A DNA stretch of 64,000 bases from Tubiluchus corallicola (lineage: Eukaryota; Priapulida; Priapulimorpha; Priapulimorphida; Tubiluchidae). Where the stretch lies: positions 62,001 through 126,000 of the forward strand of contig JAQGDQ010000150.1 in assembly GCA_030141605.1 (NCBI GenBank), given 5' to 3'. Below the pieces are notes generated by a model that did not search any database, was not told the DNA's origin, and worked only from the letters and a program-made list of their open reading frames with translations. Below are positions 1-64,000 of the stretch, piece after piece (within the stretch, counting starts at the first letter, position 1; each line of letters opens with the position of its first letter). A program made the position numbers and the translations under genes.

Positions 1-1204
1 TGTTTAGCAATACGCATGTCAATTATGTGTCGATTTTCTTCAAACCGCTGTCTCATGAGACTTTGTCGATATCGGTACAGATCTCTAAGATATAAAACCA
101 TGTTATGTAGCAAACAAATCAAAAATCTTTTTGTAATATCGTTTTTTCAATTTGCAGTTTTAAGAATTAATGAATAAAGTAACGTGTTTTGGACGTTTTA
201 AACAAAAAGGGAAATGCAAATAAAGTCAACTGAACAATATCAGCAAAAACAGCAAAGTTTTAAACTAGCACAAAATTTGAAAAATTCTCAAAGTATGAGC
301 AAAAATGAAAGTATGACTAAACAGTCAATACAATACAACAGTTAGATATAAGATATTAGGTCTATGATAAAAATATTTTTGATTATGATGCATTATGGTG
401 AATTATGATTATGATTCAAAAAGTAACACACTAAATTAAGTGAAATCAGTGATATGTAATAAATCTAGCAAGCATATTAGTTTAGACTTGTTCAACAGCC
501 AATATCCTTAAATTAATGGTACATGCACATGTAGACATTCCTTTTAATGCTAACCTATAAAAATTCCTTAATTTTAGGAACATCAAACATCAAGAAAAGT
601 TCATTACTGTGTATAATAAATGCACATATTCTAACAAACAGCAAAAATATATAACAAGTAACAAAATTGTTATGACAAAGCTGTTTTATATTGCAAACCT
701 ATGTTAAGTGACACCTCCTACAAATAAAAGCTTAAAATAAAATACAAAACCACACAGAAAAAAATTATACTGGGACGTTTGTTGGAATTTTTCCCTTTCG
801 TGTATTCTTTAAGAAATCTTGCATAAAATGTTAGGACTTTTTATAGAACTCTCACTCCACAAGCTGAGATTTAACAGCAGAGCCTATTCTGTGTAGAGCC
901 GTGCAGACTCACAGGCATCTAATGTCGTTATCAAGGATAATTTTCTAGGAAGAGATACTGGTATTTCAGTTATGTTAGATAATGTATACATATATCCTCT
1001 CTCAATAAGATAAATATTAAATACCCACATGTATCATGTAGCATGGCACTCCATACAAGTTTTAAAACCAGCTGCTATCCAAGCACATAGCAAAAAGCTG
1101 CCATGTTTTGTTATTCAACATACTAACAAAGCTACAGGTATCACTTTTTACATCTTTATGAAACTAGAAAGCTGGCAAAAACGCAAGATCTGATTTGCGC
1201 GCAC

Positions 1205-1229
1205 ACAAACACACACACACACACACACT
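1205..1229. repeat. Short (CA)n microsatellite
   Basis: CACACAAACACACACACACACA-type run. A small open frame across it on the minus strand is incidental. Confidence 0.8.
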
Positions 1230-2206
1230 TCTCGCAAATTCAAATTTGATAGGTACACATTTTTTAATGAACAGATGCAATATACATATACTTTGTCTCT
1301 TTTTAAACTTAACTTGTCTGAGTGATTCACTGAATGTATAGGCCTAATTACATTCACAGTTTATAACTTTAAAAAAAGCTGCTAAGATTGCTTCTTTTTC
1401 AAATGATTTCTAATGTTGGCCACAAAAGCAAGCAATAGCAATTTTATTTCATCTGTAAAACTTTTATAATGCAATATTTTTAAGGGAAACAAAAAAAAAT
1501 GTTCATTAGCAACTCAGACTCAGTACAGTAGATTGAAACCACACACATCTGCAAACAATGCTTCCTAAGATTAAATTAAAAAAGCCTCACAGTAAGCCCG
1601 CAAATTTAATGTCTGAAAAATTGTTTCATGTTCCTGCAGAGTTCTAGAAAATTTATGTGTTTATATCTTGTTAAGCATTTGTATTAACTGCAACTTTTGT
1701 TCATAAAAATTCAAGTAATTTCACTCATTGTAGAATAACATTTTATTATTTTTTAAAAACCTGTTTTATTAGGTTTGCTTTTCAATGTTTATAATACCAC
1801 TGTGTTATGAATTCTTATGATATAAATGAGTTGTGCACTGCAAAAAGTACAACTACACACTTATCATGTTATTGATGAGCAAAAATACTTCATGCAAATG
1901 AAATTAATGGCCAAATTCATTTCACATAAAGTGCCTTATGAAGACCTAAATGGCCTGCAAGGAGCTACCATGGATTATGGCTAACAGCTTATGATGAGCG
2001 GCAACTGGATTATCTCTGTGTGACAGGATCATTCGTCAGCATACATTCATTTTTACCACCTCTTCTTCTCACAGCTCACGGATTATGTCCAGCTCTGTGT
2101 GACTCCGGTCTTAGGGACTCAAATGAATTTTATGTTTCACTTCAGTGTTAGCTATCTAGAATGCTTTGTCAGCATTTATAGTTAAAAATTTTATTATAGT
2201 TCTGTA

Positions 2207-4558
2207 AGGAAGTGGATATTGTTCTGATGAATGGAATCCTGTATTTGCGAGATACTGGTCTGATCATCGGAACAGTGACTTTATTGTTGATCAAGCTCCG
2301 ATCATCAAAACCATGAACTTTGCTGTGTGCAAATTCCGATCATCAAAAAATTGATATTCTTCTGACAATCAGGATCACAGTTAAACTAATACACGCTGTA
2401 CTTGAATCAACTCCCACCTGAATTGCTACTGGCATGGAAGGTGCTCTGAACACCACTTTCATCTGGAAAAGCACTAAAGCAGCCAACAGAAAATGTGGTA
2501 CCCAACGTCCTAATTGTGGGCAACGAACATATGTACAATACAAATCATGAGGATATTTTTGTACAAGAGAGCCATTGGGTATAGATTTTTTAAAACTTAA
2601 TTAAAATAATGTCTGGTGTGATTGTGTAGTTTTATACCAGGTTTGTTTATACCTAACAGGGCATAGTACAGCAATTTTTAAACCTACCTACCCCTAAACC
2701 TAACTACCTTATAGAAGTGCCCGTCTGCTGTCACAGACAGTGCAGATCACTGGAAAAAATCGTCTGGAAGCAGAACATTAAGAAATAAGTTGAAGGTTCT
2801 GTAATTTAAATATACATTTTAGAAAATATAACTGGAAGAGATATGATAAAACACAGCGACAACTAAAAAAGATTTATGTAGTGCATAAGGGAGCAAAAAT
2901 GTCATTTTAATTCAAATTTTAGTTCATTATGCAAGATGGTTGCTCTTAACTCATTAGTATTTATAGTAAACAGCCCAACACGAAAGTAGCTTACCTGCCT
3001 CTAGTCGATTTATTGACAGATTTCACAAAGAAAAACTACTTTCAGACAAAATGTGTAAACTGATATCAAATTTGGGAACATTATTAGTTCTTACTTCTTT
3101 ATAATCAAGGAATGCTGAGGCAGAGTCACATTTTTTACAGTTTCCTGAAATTTAGTTGCCACAGAGTTTTGAAGTTAACTACAGTCTAACCTCGTTACCT
3201 CACCACTGTCCGTCTAGGGCAAATTTTTGGCGAGAGGCGAGTATGGCGAGATAACGGGAATATAACGAAGTTAATCTATATGTATATACATACTGTACAC
3301 AATAGTTGATTAACATAGTGTTCCTCTATGTACATATAAAATATATTTCGCATTACGATACCAATCAACATTAAATCAGAAATGAAAAAATGTCATAAAA
3401 ATAATCTTAGAATGTTACTTTTTTATTTAAAAAACCTTTTTCGAGTATACACTTAAATGCAATAAACTTAGCAAAAGATTTAGAAATGTTCACAAATGAG
3501 TTACTGACGACTGAAATAATTCAGAAGAGACGACTGTTTCATTGATGATACACGCAAGCAGTCAACACGAAGCAGTCAGAGACATCATGTAAAGTTGCTC
3601 ACACTTTGTGGAAACTCAAACTTAAACACAGCTTTGGTGTTATAGAGTAAGGATATCTGTGATGCTTAGTTTCTCTGCGCATTAACTAACCACAGCACTC
3701 CTAATCTAATCCTGGTGAGACACACACTAGATTAATTATGTCTGTCTATCAAGTACAGCAGCATTGTCTACATACCGCGGTTATATTGATCGATTCACCT
3801 CTGAGTTTGTCTGTTTGGCGACATAACGAATTTAGTTTACATAAGCACTCATCCTAGCATGACGTGGCGAGGGCGAGAAGCGAGGGTGGCGACTTAACGA
3901 GGTAAATATCAAAGCAGGAAATCCGTCCTGGTACTTTCTATGGCGAGAGACGAGTTTGGCGGCATAACGAGGGGCGAGATAACGAGGTTAGACTGTACAT
4001 TAAAAAGCTTATTTGCATCTAAAAGATGAAAGAATTTTTTTGCTCTATTAGAAAAATGTGACTTTATGAAAAACTATTGAGTCGCAACTGCTTAAACCTG
4101 TTTTCTGTGATGTCAAAAACACACTTAGTCAACAGTATTATCTTATTTTGCAACATAGCTGTTTGTTTATCAGACGTCAGCCACTGACGGGCAGTAACTG
4201 GCAGGCCAGTCAGGCTCGATTTTTTTTCAAGCAGCGGAGTCAGCATTGCAAGGTCGCCTCTGCATGTCAAAGCACTGAAGGTGGAGCTAAGCGAACCTTG
4301 CCTTCAAGAGTGTTTAGTGTTTATGTGCTTTTGTGTTAACATATTCCATTTGTCATTTTATATATTTCAAGTTATTCCCTTAGATATTTGCTACATTTAA
4401 ACTAAGTTCTTGGAACACTAGAGATCAAGTTTGGAAAGTTTTTGCTAATTTTAGCTACGTGATTATTGGAAATTTATCCTTCAGAAATGTTGTTTCTATC
4501 ATGGGAACAATATCATTCGGAAACGTGGTTCCGATCATCGGAACAATATCCACTTCCT
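2207..4558. repeat. Inverted-repeat remnant enclosing the 3182-3995 MITE
   Basis: AGGAAGTGGATATTGTTC (2207-2224) recurs as its exact reverse complement at 4541-4558, and words such as GATCATCGGAAC and CCGATCATC recur near both ends. This looks like an older DNA element into which the pogo-like MITE inserted. No transposase is recognisable and no clear target duplication was found. Confidence 0.5.
3182..3995. mobile_element. 814-bp pogo/Tigger-like MITE
   Basis: Begins CAGTCTAACCTCGTTA and ends with its exact reverse complement TAACGAGGTTAGACTG; similarity extends to ~24 bp with two mismatches. TA duplications lie at 3180-3181 and 3996-3997. Both ends carry repeated GGCGAG and CGAGATAACG words. 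CAGT termini with TA targets are typical of the pogo branch of Tc1/mariner. No transposase was found inside. Confidence 0.85.
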
Positions 4559-6180
4559 AATTAAAAATCTACTACTGATGTTTGAACACCTTACTCAACT
4601 CATGCAATTAGAACGCAAAGTTTATAACGACTACAGATGTAGTAGCTGTGAAGATTAATAATAAGGACACAAAAACAGCTGCAAATTGCAGCAACCAAAC
4701 TCATGAACTAAATAATTACGTTAAAACTTAAAGATACGACTATGACAGCAATACAAATTGCTAAATCCGAATGTAAACACCTGTGCATTGAATAAGATTC
4801 GATATTCCTTAACGCTCTTTTGTATAATCTGCATACTCGCTGCGTGTGACTAATCAAAGACGTTTGTAAATGAGCCATTTTTTGTTAAGATAAAGAACTA
4901 AACGTAAAATATCTCAGGCAAATCTCAGCGATGAGGCCATAATAATAAGTTTCACTGGTGCTGCCATCTGGGAACGAATTAAAAATACTTTTACAAAATT
5001 CAAATTCAGTTTATTTAAAAATTTATTTTATCGCTCCTAATCCGCTGCGTAATTTTATAAAATGCTTGTATAATAATTTCATTTGACGCGTATATGTGTG
5101 TCTTATAATTAGCTTTTCCGAACTTTTTATGTTTAGGTAGATGTCTGTTCATTAAAATAGCGCTACTTTATGTTTTCTCTACTTTATCTAGTCTTTTTTG
5201 CCACCTAAATTTAGCATCACAAACATTATTATGCTTAATTAATGTGCAACGTAGTGGCTAACAGTAAGTTTCTGTTTAATGTTTAATTCTGTACGTCAGT
5301 ATTAGTGTTACAAGTTTAAAACGTTTAACTTGAAAGAATTATTATATTCAAGACTCAACCACAAAATAGTTCGGAGACATTTCAGAGTTCTGCAGTCATC
5401 AGTTATATACTTTGGCTGCAGTTGATTAATAATTATGTTGCTATAAAATTCTCACTGGTTTGTACAGTATAATAGTAATTATATTTAAGTGCAATCAAAC
5501 TAAGATTATATCCTTAAAAAGCTGATGTCACTATCAGTTTTTCCTGAAATTTTTTACTAAACTAAAGAAATTAGGATAATTTGAAACTATATCTTAGATG
5601 TTTGAAAGTTTCGAATTAATGAAAAGTTCATAATGGCTATGCAGTATGCAGTAGCTGTTCTTCTAGGTTAAACATAATTATGTCACAAAAAGCAGGTGCA
5701 ATCAAACCTCAGCAAAAGGTTATAGGCATTTGCCTTAGATCTATTTACTATTCCTTATATTAATCGAAAAAGCTGGAAATGTGGTACGATAATAATCACT
5801 AAAGAATAAACTTAAAAATTTTGATTGAAAAAAACTTGTTCTAAAACAATTTGCCTAAAAATGATAACAATTAGAGGAAGTTTAAATGACCACTTTGGGC
5901 ATTTGTTACTATAATAATTATTATTGGGAAAACTTTACTAGCCATCGTTATACTGTTATACACCATTATCATAATATGTCAGTATAGTTTTTTCCTTCAT
6001 TGTAATGTATTGCATTTTTTATGTTTTGTAACTTGTAATTGTATGTATTGCAAATCGTTAATAAATGATATAACTTATGATACTATCATTACTAGATTCT
6101 GTGTTTGGATGACCAACATCATAATTATGAAACTGCATCACATGCAGATATAACACAAACAAAACATATAATGTACTTAC

Positions 6181-6409
6181 TAGCCAAAGCCATGCAAAAT
6201 ATTTTTGTCATAAATAAACTTATAATCTATAATGCGCGAACATCTTACATACCGTCCATTTAGTATTTTTGCACATTATCTTGTACAAAACCAGCAAGCA
6301 GCTTTTACTGAAGCAAAGTTATAAGCAGAGCAGAGATGAAGTCAGAACACTGCGGGCTTTACGTCAGCAGTTTTCAAGCGAGAATTGAACGAAATGGAAC
6401 CTCAAAATG
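6181..6409 (+). repeat. Old, truncated copy of the ~700-bp intron-24 repeat family
   Basis: Starts TAGCCAAAGCCATGCAAAA and parallels the first ~230 bp of the copies at 12381, 13144 and 14793 (GCGAACATCTTACATA, GCAGCTTTTACTGAA, TTTACGTCAGCAGTTTTC). It is clearly diverged and stops well short of their 3' part. Confidence 0.6.
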
Positions 6410-9219
6410 TATATATCAGCAGAAAAGATGTGTTAGATAAAATGAAATAATTTCTGATGAATTCAATAAGAGTAGTTTATTTTAATCAATACATTTCACC
6501 TCAAGACAAAGTATCTTATTTAACACACACCTGTACAATCATTACAATTTGCAAGTCCTGCATCATATAAATGTGCTTTAATGTTTAAATTCCTTCTAGG
6601 AATAGCAAAAAATTAGCACACCAGTGAAGTCACACAAAACCTGTTAAGGCTGAGAAAATTCACAGTTCATCAATGTATGAATAACTGAAGTGCCCTCGCA
6701 TTTTTTATAGTTTTTTAATGAATTGTACAAAAATATATATATCACACTATAGTAATTGGTTATAGCTATAGGAATCTACAGGCTGATAGAATTGCAAAAA
6801 ATCTTACGTAATTAAATAATAGATGATAAACGTACATAGCTACTACACAATTTCAATTACAATGTATTAAGTGGACTAGAAATACATAATAATTAATTAC
6901 TTGAACAAAATATTTTTAACTGCATATTTTTGTAGGTTAATGTATGGTTATGTTTTTATTAGACAATGGATAGCAATCGACAGTCAAAACACCAAAATAA
7001 CACATCTACCAATTATACATGCATAATTTAAATGATCTATTTACTTGGTATCAGCAGTATCATCACAAAGGTAGACAGCACATTCGAGTATGCATTACGT
7101 AGACTTTAATAACCCAATTAAATTCCCCAATAGCACAAATAACTTCAGAACAACAATATACCAAATAGATCAAATTTTAACTAAACAGCAATTTTTAATT
7201 ATTATATGTAGACCAATCAGTCAGACAATCACTGATGAGGCACATGCAGTAACAAGCAATTCAGCATTAAAAGCTATAACATGAAAATAAAGTTATTAAA
7301 CAAACATATTATTTAATACTACCATATATGTAATTAAAATGAATGTAATTGGGTGTAACTCTTTTTCAGCAATGCTACGTCTCATTTATCTATACAGACT
7401 TCTTGTGTTTAACCTAATTTAGAAGTTGTTGTTACATTCAGACAGGCAGTGTGTACAAGTCAAGACAATCACAAAAACTTTAATACTAAGACAAAAATTT
7501 ATGAAATAAGGAAAACTGACACATAAGCATACACCACAAAGCACCAATGCAAGTATGGCCTAAACTCAATCATTCACAATATCTATTTTAAATGGTTATC
7601 AGAAAATTCTTGACAAAATTTTCATGAAAGTTTCTTAAGAGAAAGATTTACAGCCATCTGAACATACAGAAACTACAATAAAGTTTGGTCTATAATTTAA
7701 CAATAGTACTATACTACAACTACACGAAGCACGAATGAAATACAATTGTGCAAGTATCTGTAGAGACAACATGTAGCTTAATTAACAAAAAAAACTTTTA
7801 GCAATATACATGTACATATACCAATAATTAAGCAAATATACCACATTGAAAAACTTTGAAAAATCATTCATTCTTCCTAAGACAAAAGAAAAATATGTGC
7901 AGCAGCAGCGATTATTAAATCTGAAACATAGTGACACAACGATCCATCAATCAGTTTCAATAGTGCTTACAATATTGTAAGCTGTGCAAGTGAAAATTAA
8001 TTGCATTATCTCGGTTTCTTGACAATTAGGTATCAATTTGACGTTATTTGTGAGCGCGATAATTCTTAATTGCGTTTCTAAATTCCACTTTAAGGAAACC
8101 GTAAGTACTGTCAATGAACTAAATGCTTGCTAGATGCAGGTGACCTGACAAACCTCTAGAAGAATGTGCACACAAAGAGGAAGCACAGAATGAAACGTTT
8201 AAAACTTTCTAACTTTGCCCAAGGTTACCAATAATAATTATTAGTGACATCACAACAATATTTTTTATCTATGACTAGCATCTAAGCTCTAAAACATTTT
8301 TTATCAGATGCAAAAGTGATCTACCAACTTTTGGTGTTTTTTGTTGTTACTGACATAGCTCAATTAGAAAACACATGCTCAAATTATTATTGACTACGCA
8401 AATAAAAGTTAAGCTGGTGCATTCAAGGCAACTAAATGTATCAGCTTGTGTCTTCTAACTGTTGATCGACAATCTATTCAGACAGATTATTAAAGGTTGG
8501 TTGGTACTAAAAAATATGGCAACAATGTTGACTAGAACTAAGTGAATCAACCTGTAGCTTGTGCATGTCACAAAAATGATCAAACCTTGACAGAAATTAC
8601 AAGTGTCCTTTGCTTAGGATGTGGAACTACCCAGCCTGAATATTATAATTAAAATGCACCCATGCTGGTTGGCATAAAAAGCAATGCTAAAGAGCCAAAG
8701 TAAGTGTAAATGAACCAACATGTCTATGGAACAAATGCAACTGAGCAAGGGAAAAGTTCAACTATCATGTTAGGTTGACGATACTTGAGTCGTCATGTTA
8801 AAATCATAGTGGTCAGAAAGATATGAGTAAATGGTATATACATGTAGATCAATTAACTGTATCATCTCATGAACTCTAGCAAACTTGCATGTGCTAACTC
8901 CAACATAATTCACAGTTCAAAATGAGATTTCAGTGAAGAATTAGGTCACATGAAGAATTGAACATATAATCTACTTGCAATGAACAGCAAAATGCAGCAA
9001 CAGCTTTGTTTTAGCACATAACATCGTCGAGCTCCTTATAGGTTCTGAGCTAAAAGACAACATTTTGCATGAAAAGAAATAAACAAATAAAAAAAGTTTA
9101 GAAAATCAAAGGTATTTTAAAGAGCACTGATTAATGAATAGTGTAAAAGTATTAATTTGAACCTACCAATGCAAACATACTAAAAATGCTTTGGTGCCCA
9201 ATAAAGCACTACTGACAAA

Positions 9220-9225
9220 TTTATT
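9220..9225 (-). terminator. Candidate GLG1 polyadenylation signal
   Basis: This is the first AATAAA hexamer found downstream of the GLG1 stop when reading the minus strand (TTTATT on the plus strand), 967 bp past the stop codon. It would imply a 3' UTR of about 1 kb. The hexamer is common in AT-rich DNA, so this is only positional support. Confidence 0.3.
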
Positions 9226-10191
9226 TGTGAATAAATAAATATTCCTCCATGCATGACAGTCCCACTCAGAAATTTTAATGTTCCATTGTTAATGCACGGT
9301 AAAAGTTAACACAGGAACAATGTGATTATAAATTTACCATTTTTTGTGGAAAATTAAATTGTCAGGCATTTGAAAAATACACAAAAACATTGAACAATGT
9401 TTAGATGCTCGTTAAATTACTGTTAAGAAAATCACACACTGGCATTGAACATCTGATCTGTAAGCTTAAACGATTTCCAAAACAATGAAGGTGCAAGTGT
9501 CATAATAGCTACAACAACAAATGCAAAAATTATGACAGGCAAATTAGACAACAACATTTGCCTCCTGCACACATGCAGGCACGTACGCACGCGCACACAC
9601 ACACAAGTTTTGTAACACCTTTCTACTGCTGCGACAGAATCAAGTTTTTCAGTGCACTTGATCAAACTGCCACTTTCTGAAACCCATCACGTGCATAAAA
9701 TACCTTAACATGAAAAACATCCGTGGGGAATCAGCAAGGTCCCACTGTAATTAAGCAATGAAGTTAACAATGAAGTTTGTCGGGTTTTTATGAATTTAAT
9801 GTATTAATTTGTACATGCATGAGAAACTGTAAGCAACCATCTTCTGTATTTTTTTACATAATAAGTATCTCAAACGAGCTTTAATGTCAAAGAAAAGAGA
9901 GCTGTAGAATATAAAATTTAAATGTAATACAATACAATGCAGCTACACTGCTACCTACATCACTAATTAGAATATCAGGTATGTGAAGATCATAAAGCCA
10001 TCTCTTCTAAAAATTTAGATAATTAAAGTCGTTTTCTGTATAAACAGTCAATACACATGCAAAACTCAAAAACACCACTGCATTTTAACTGAGAAGCAAA
10101 CCACTGAGCCAATGATCACAGACTAAAAAAATATCAAAATCCATTATACTTCTCACAACTGTGTATATTATGCACTATGACAAGCAAAGCC

Positions 10192-43885
<33,694 letters not shown>

Positions 43886-44020
43886 GGTGTTTTCTATGAT
43901 TTGCTGCTGTTGGCAACGTGGGAAACTGGAAATCTCTCGCTTTTAGTGACTTTCGTCACCTACTCGGGGCACAATGATCAATCCTCGCGCTAACCCCAAC
44001 CTTTAGTACGCAAGGGACAA
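43886..44020 (-). promoter_or_regulatory. Presumed GLG1 5' UTR and core promoter
   Basis: The ~130 bp upstream of the GLG1 start are less AT-rich than the surroundings and contain an inverted repeat (GTGACTTTCGTCAC, about 43949-43962). No TATA box was recognised. Placement rests on position relative to the start codon only. Confidence 0.3.
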
Positions 44021-46258
44021 GTATTACAATTATAAATTGCTGTTGAACCGGAAGGTTTAATGAGGAATTAGATAATAACACTAATATAAATTAACTGTAA
44101 ATTCATTTAAATCAAAATTAGCTGGACACTATCAGCATCGCCCATTGAAATTCAATCGTCAGGCTAATTGGAATATACCTATAACAAGGATGCTGGATTA
44201 CATATTATAGTGAGAACCTGACAGTGGAACAAGCTAGGTGTTAATGGTAATCTAATATAATAGTATGTGGAATTTGTCGTAATTACAATGGAAGAATTAT
44301 TCATCTCAAGTTTCATTTACTGGAGATTTACTACTACTACCACTGTATTACTAATAGTTATTAGATTTTTCCACTTTGTATCAGACTACAGTAGTTAAAA
44401 CCAAAGGATAAACTGGAGTCGAAGTTTTTAGCCAAAATGTGCATTTTGATTTTATACAACTACAAGTGGTATTCCAATCCTGTGAGTCAGAATTCGCTGC
44501 CACCATCTCTAAAATTTAATATTGAACTATATATGTATAACGCATCCAACATTGAATGTCTGTGCGCAGTAAAATTATGAATATGAAAGGTAGAGTGCTA
44601 ATACTTCCTGCACATACTGTTGCTTTTGCTACTAGACACTCAAAATTGTATAAGCAAAGTCGTTAATAATAGCCTCCCACTGGATAGTAACAACATCCCA
44701 CTGGAGCTAATTGAGGCTCCATCTATAAATGACTTTAAGTCTGAGTTTTGGTTAAATTTTACAGTGATATACACTTAAAACTGATCTGCATGAGCTTTAA
44801 ACAGTTCACCACACAAATAAGTTTTCTATTTAATCAACAACAGTACCATACACGTCAATGATATAGTGCAATATCATTTCTGCTGCCTCGACCTGTGCAT
44901 TTTTAATTCATTTCAGATAAAAAATACATATGACTACTGGCTGATCGACCATTTATGTCACTTTTAAATTGTTCGTGGGTCAACATACCACTGCTTGAAC
45001 ACGTATAGAGTGTGCCAAAAAAACTTCAGGAAGTTTATATTGCGGTAAAATATTTGGCTATAATATATACGTAGAATATATTATATATATATAATATACC
45101 TAGGCTAAATAAGAAATCTACTTCTTGTTTTGCCTTAAAGACAAATCATACATAAAAAAACTATCCACCAACTTCATTGTTATATGCCAATATTAAAGCA
45201 GTGCTATTTCAACTTTCGCCTGTGTAGAAGCAGTGTAACATAAAACTGCTAGCAAACGCTTTTCTAGTGACTGAGAGAGAAAAAAATTAAGGAATTAATA
45301 TTAGCCAATCGCATTAACCAAGGTCCAATTGAATGCCGTAACTAAACTGCACCTTTGTGGTTTTGGGCTTAATTATTTTTCTAAACATGCACAAGTTAAT
45401 TTGTAGGATATCGTTTTATTACAGTAGTGTGTGCATATATTTGCAATATAATATGCATCTTTAATTTACAGGAATACCTATTAATAGTAATTGCACATTA
45501 AAAATTTATCCTATTACAACTTTAACAGTTACCTAAAAACAACTACAAAATGATAAAAAGATGCCTATTCTGGGAAATTCTTATACTTAATTATACATCT
45601 GTTGAAGATAGTGTTTAAGCATTTATTAATTAAATTCATATAAACAAACGAGAAGATCAATGATATAAGCATTTCTGCTTTTATAGCAATGCTATGCCAA
45701 TGAAAATGTTGCTATCGCTTTGAAGCTAATGAGTGAAATGATCATGCTACATATATTCCAATGCACTATGTACTGAGAAGCATTTGCACATATTAGCTAT
45801 TCTAAATCTGTGAATAAACATACACATATTATTACTCACAGGTACCAATTTCCCCAAAGAAACTCTTAATGTAATTAGTATGCACAATTGCACACCTCAC
45901 CCACAAATTAGACTCAACATGTTGCAACATCTATAGACTTTTAGACCTATCAATCAGCTTGCCAATTTCTGCTCCACATATAACAAGAGCGATACCAGAC
46001 CACTGCATGTTGATTAATATGACATAATGAAATGCGTAATGCACACTTCCAAGTGGTACATGAAATGCAACTTTTTTGGGGTAAATGCCCCAGAAATTAC
46101 AGATGCGTATACAGGGCTTTATCTGCTCAAGAGACCTACATAAAGTATTTTTGAGCCAGGGGTTAAAAAATTAGAGACAGAGGAGACCAAAACTTCTAAT
46201 AATCATATTTAAGAAGCATTAGCCAAAATCTCCCAGACATGCACTTTAAATGACAAAA
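44021..46258. other. FEN1-GLG1 intergenic space: no gene recognised
   Basis: About 2.2 kb, very AT-rich, with a (TA)-rich patch near 45056-45098. It presumably contains the FEN1 3' UTR next to 46258 and GLG1 upstream sequence. No RNA gene or exon is seen. Confidence 0.4.
45622..45627 (-). terminator. Candidate FEN1 polyadenylation signal
   Basis: First exact AATAAA on the minus strand after the FEN1 stop (TTTATT on the plus strand). The hexamer is frequent in this AT-rich sequence, so support is weak. Confidence 0.25.
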
Positions 46259-63576
<17,318 letters not shown>

Positions 63577-64000
63577 CTACAAGAATTTACAGTGACTGTT
63601 ATTAAAGACCTCAACATTATAAGCAGCATAACGTCACTGTAGTGATGGTACATTGGTTGCATTTTCATAATTTATTAAGTGGATACGAAATTAGTTTGTT
63701 AATACATTACAATCAGCTATAATTGATTGCAATGCTATTATTTATAACACTAGAAAGCAGTCTCGCAAGAAAACCAGAAGATCATGCCTATGAGAAACCT
63801 TTGCAATATCGTGTAAGCAATAATGTGTAATAAACTGCCCATGAGCACACCAAGTTGCTACACAAAGGCAATAAGGTAGCATAATATTGCTTGATTTCAT
63901 ATTGCTTTGTTGGGTGCTTTTTTGTGAATTGTCCCAAAAATAAGTTAAAATGTTAGTAAAATCAATTAGCATTGTCAACTGAAAAAGTAATTGATAATCA
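63577..64000. other. FEN1 intron continuing past the window edge
   Basis: No sequence here matches the FEN1 N domain. The exon ending at 63467 starts in mid-codon, so at least one further 5' exon lies beyond base 64000. A 78-codon minus frame (63742-63978) has no recognisable domain. Confidence 0.5.

Larger units (their letters stand above)
1..10191. other. GLG1 3' flank: no gene recognised
   Basis: Apart from the repeats listed (2207-4558, 3182-3995, 6181-6409, 1205-1229) and a small CA-rich tract near 9587-9605, I see no coding exon, RNA gene or conserved motif. Open frames are short and AT-biased. The part nearest GLG1 (about 9200-10191) is probably its 3' UTR. Confidence 0.5.

Overview
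This is intron-rich, AT-rich nuclear DNA from an animal. Two host genes with animal-type architecture are recognisable by reading exon after exon on the minus strand: GLG1 (Golgi apparatus protein 1 / cysteine-rich FGF receptor, also called ESL-1) and FEN1 (flap endonuclease 1). All splice sites used are GT-AG. The repeats (a Gypsy LTR retrotransposon, a CR1/Rex-like LINE relic, pogo/Tigger-like and hAT-like MITEs, a tRNA-derived SINE, long GA/CT and AC-rich satellites) fit an invertebrate metazoan. I cannot name the species or phylum from the sequence alone.

Layout. 1-10191: 3' flank of GLG1, with no gene recognised; it holds a pogo-like MITE (3182-3995) inside an inverted-repeat remnant and an old copy of an unclassified repeat. 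10192-43885 (minus): GLG1, reconstructed as 26 coding exons totalling 3480 nt, a 1159-residue protein with signal peptide, cysteine-rich ectodomain and one C-terminal membrane anchor. Intron 24 (10924-16219) holds three copies of a ~700-bp repeat and an A/C-only satellite. Intron 22 begins with a ~290-bp CT tract as read on the transcript. Intron 17 holds a hAT-like element with a nested SINE. Intron 1 holds a LINE relic beside a 455-bp MITE. 43886-46258: intergenic space and the presumed GLG1 promoter. 46259-63576 (minus): FEN1, seven exons covering the C-terminal two thirds; the first exons lie beyond base 64000.

The FEN1 intron between 47399 and 57858 contains a complete Gypsy-type LTR retrotransposon (47621-56906) in the same orientation as the gene. 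It has open gag and pol frames, LTRs with near-inverted TG...CA ends, a 4-bp target duplication, primer-binding site and polypurine tract. Another FEN1 intron carries a 99-bp minisatellite whose unit is open in at least three frames, several GA/CT tracts and a pogo-like remnant.

The two genes are head-to-tail neighbours with unrelated known roles: Golgi/secretory trafficking of growth-factor ligands (GLG1), and Okazaki-fragment and base-excision repair (FEN1). I see no operon-like or functional link. I found no convincing new biological system. The items most worth a second look are the mosaic LTRs, the stop-overlapping gag-pol frameshift site, the 99-bp minisatellite with a cysteine-rich frame, and the triplicated repeat with its embedded A/C satellite.
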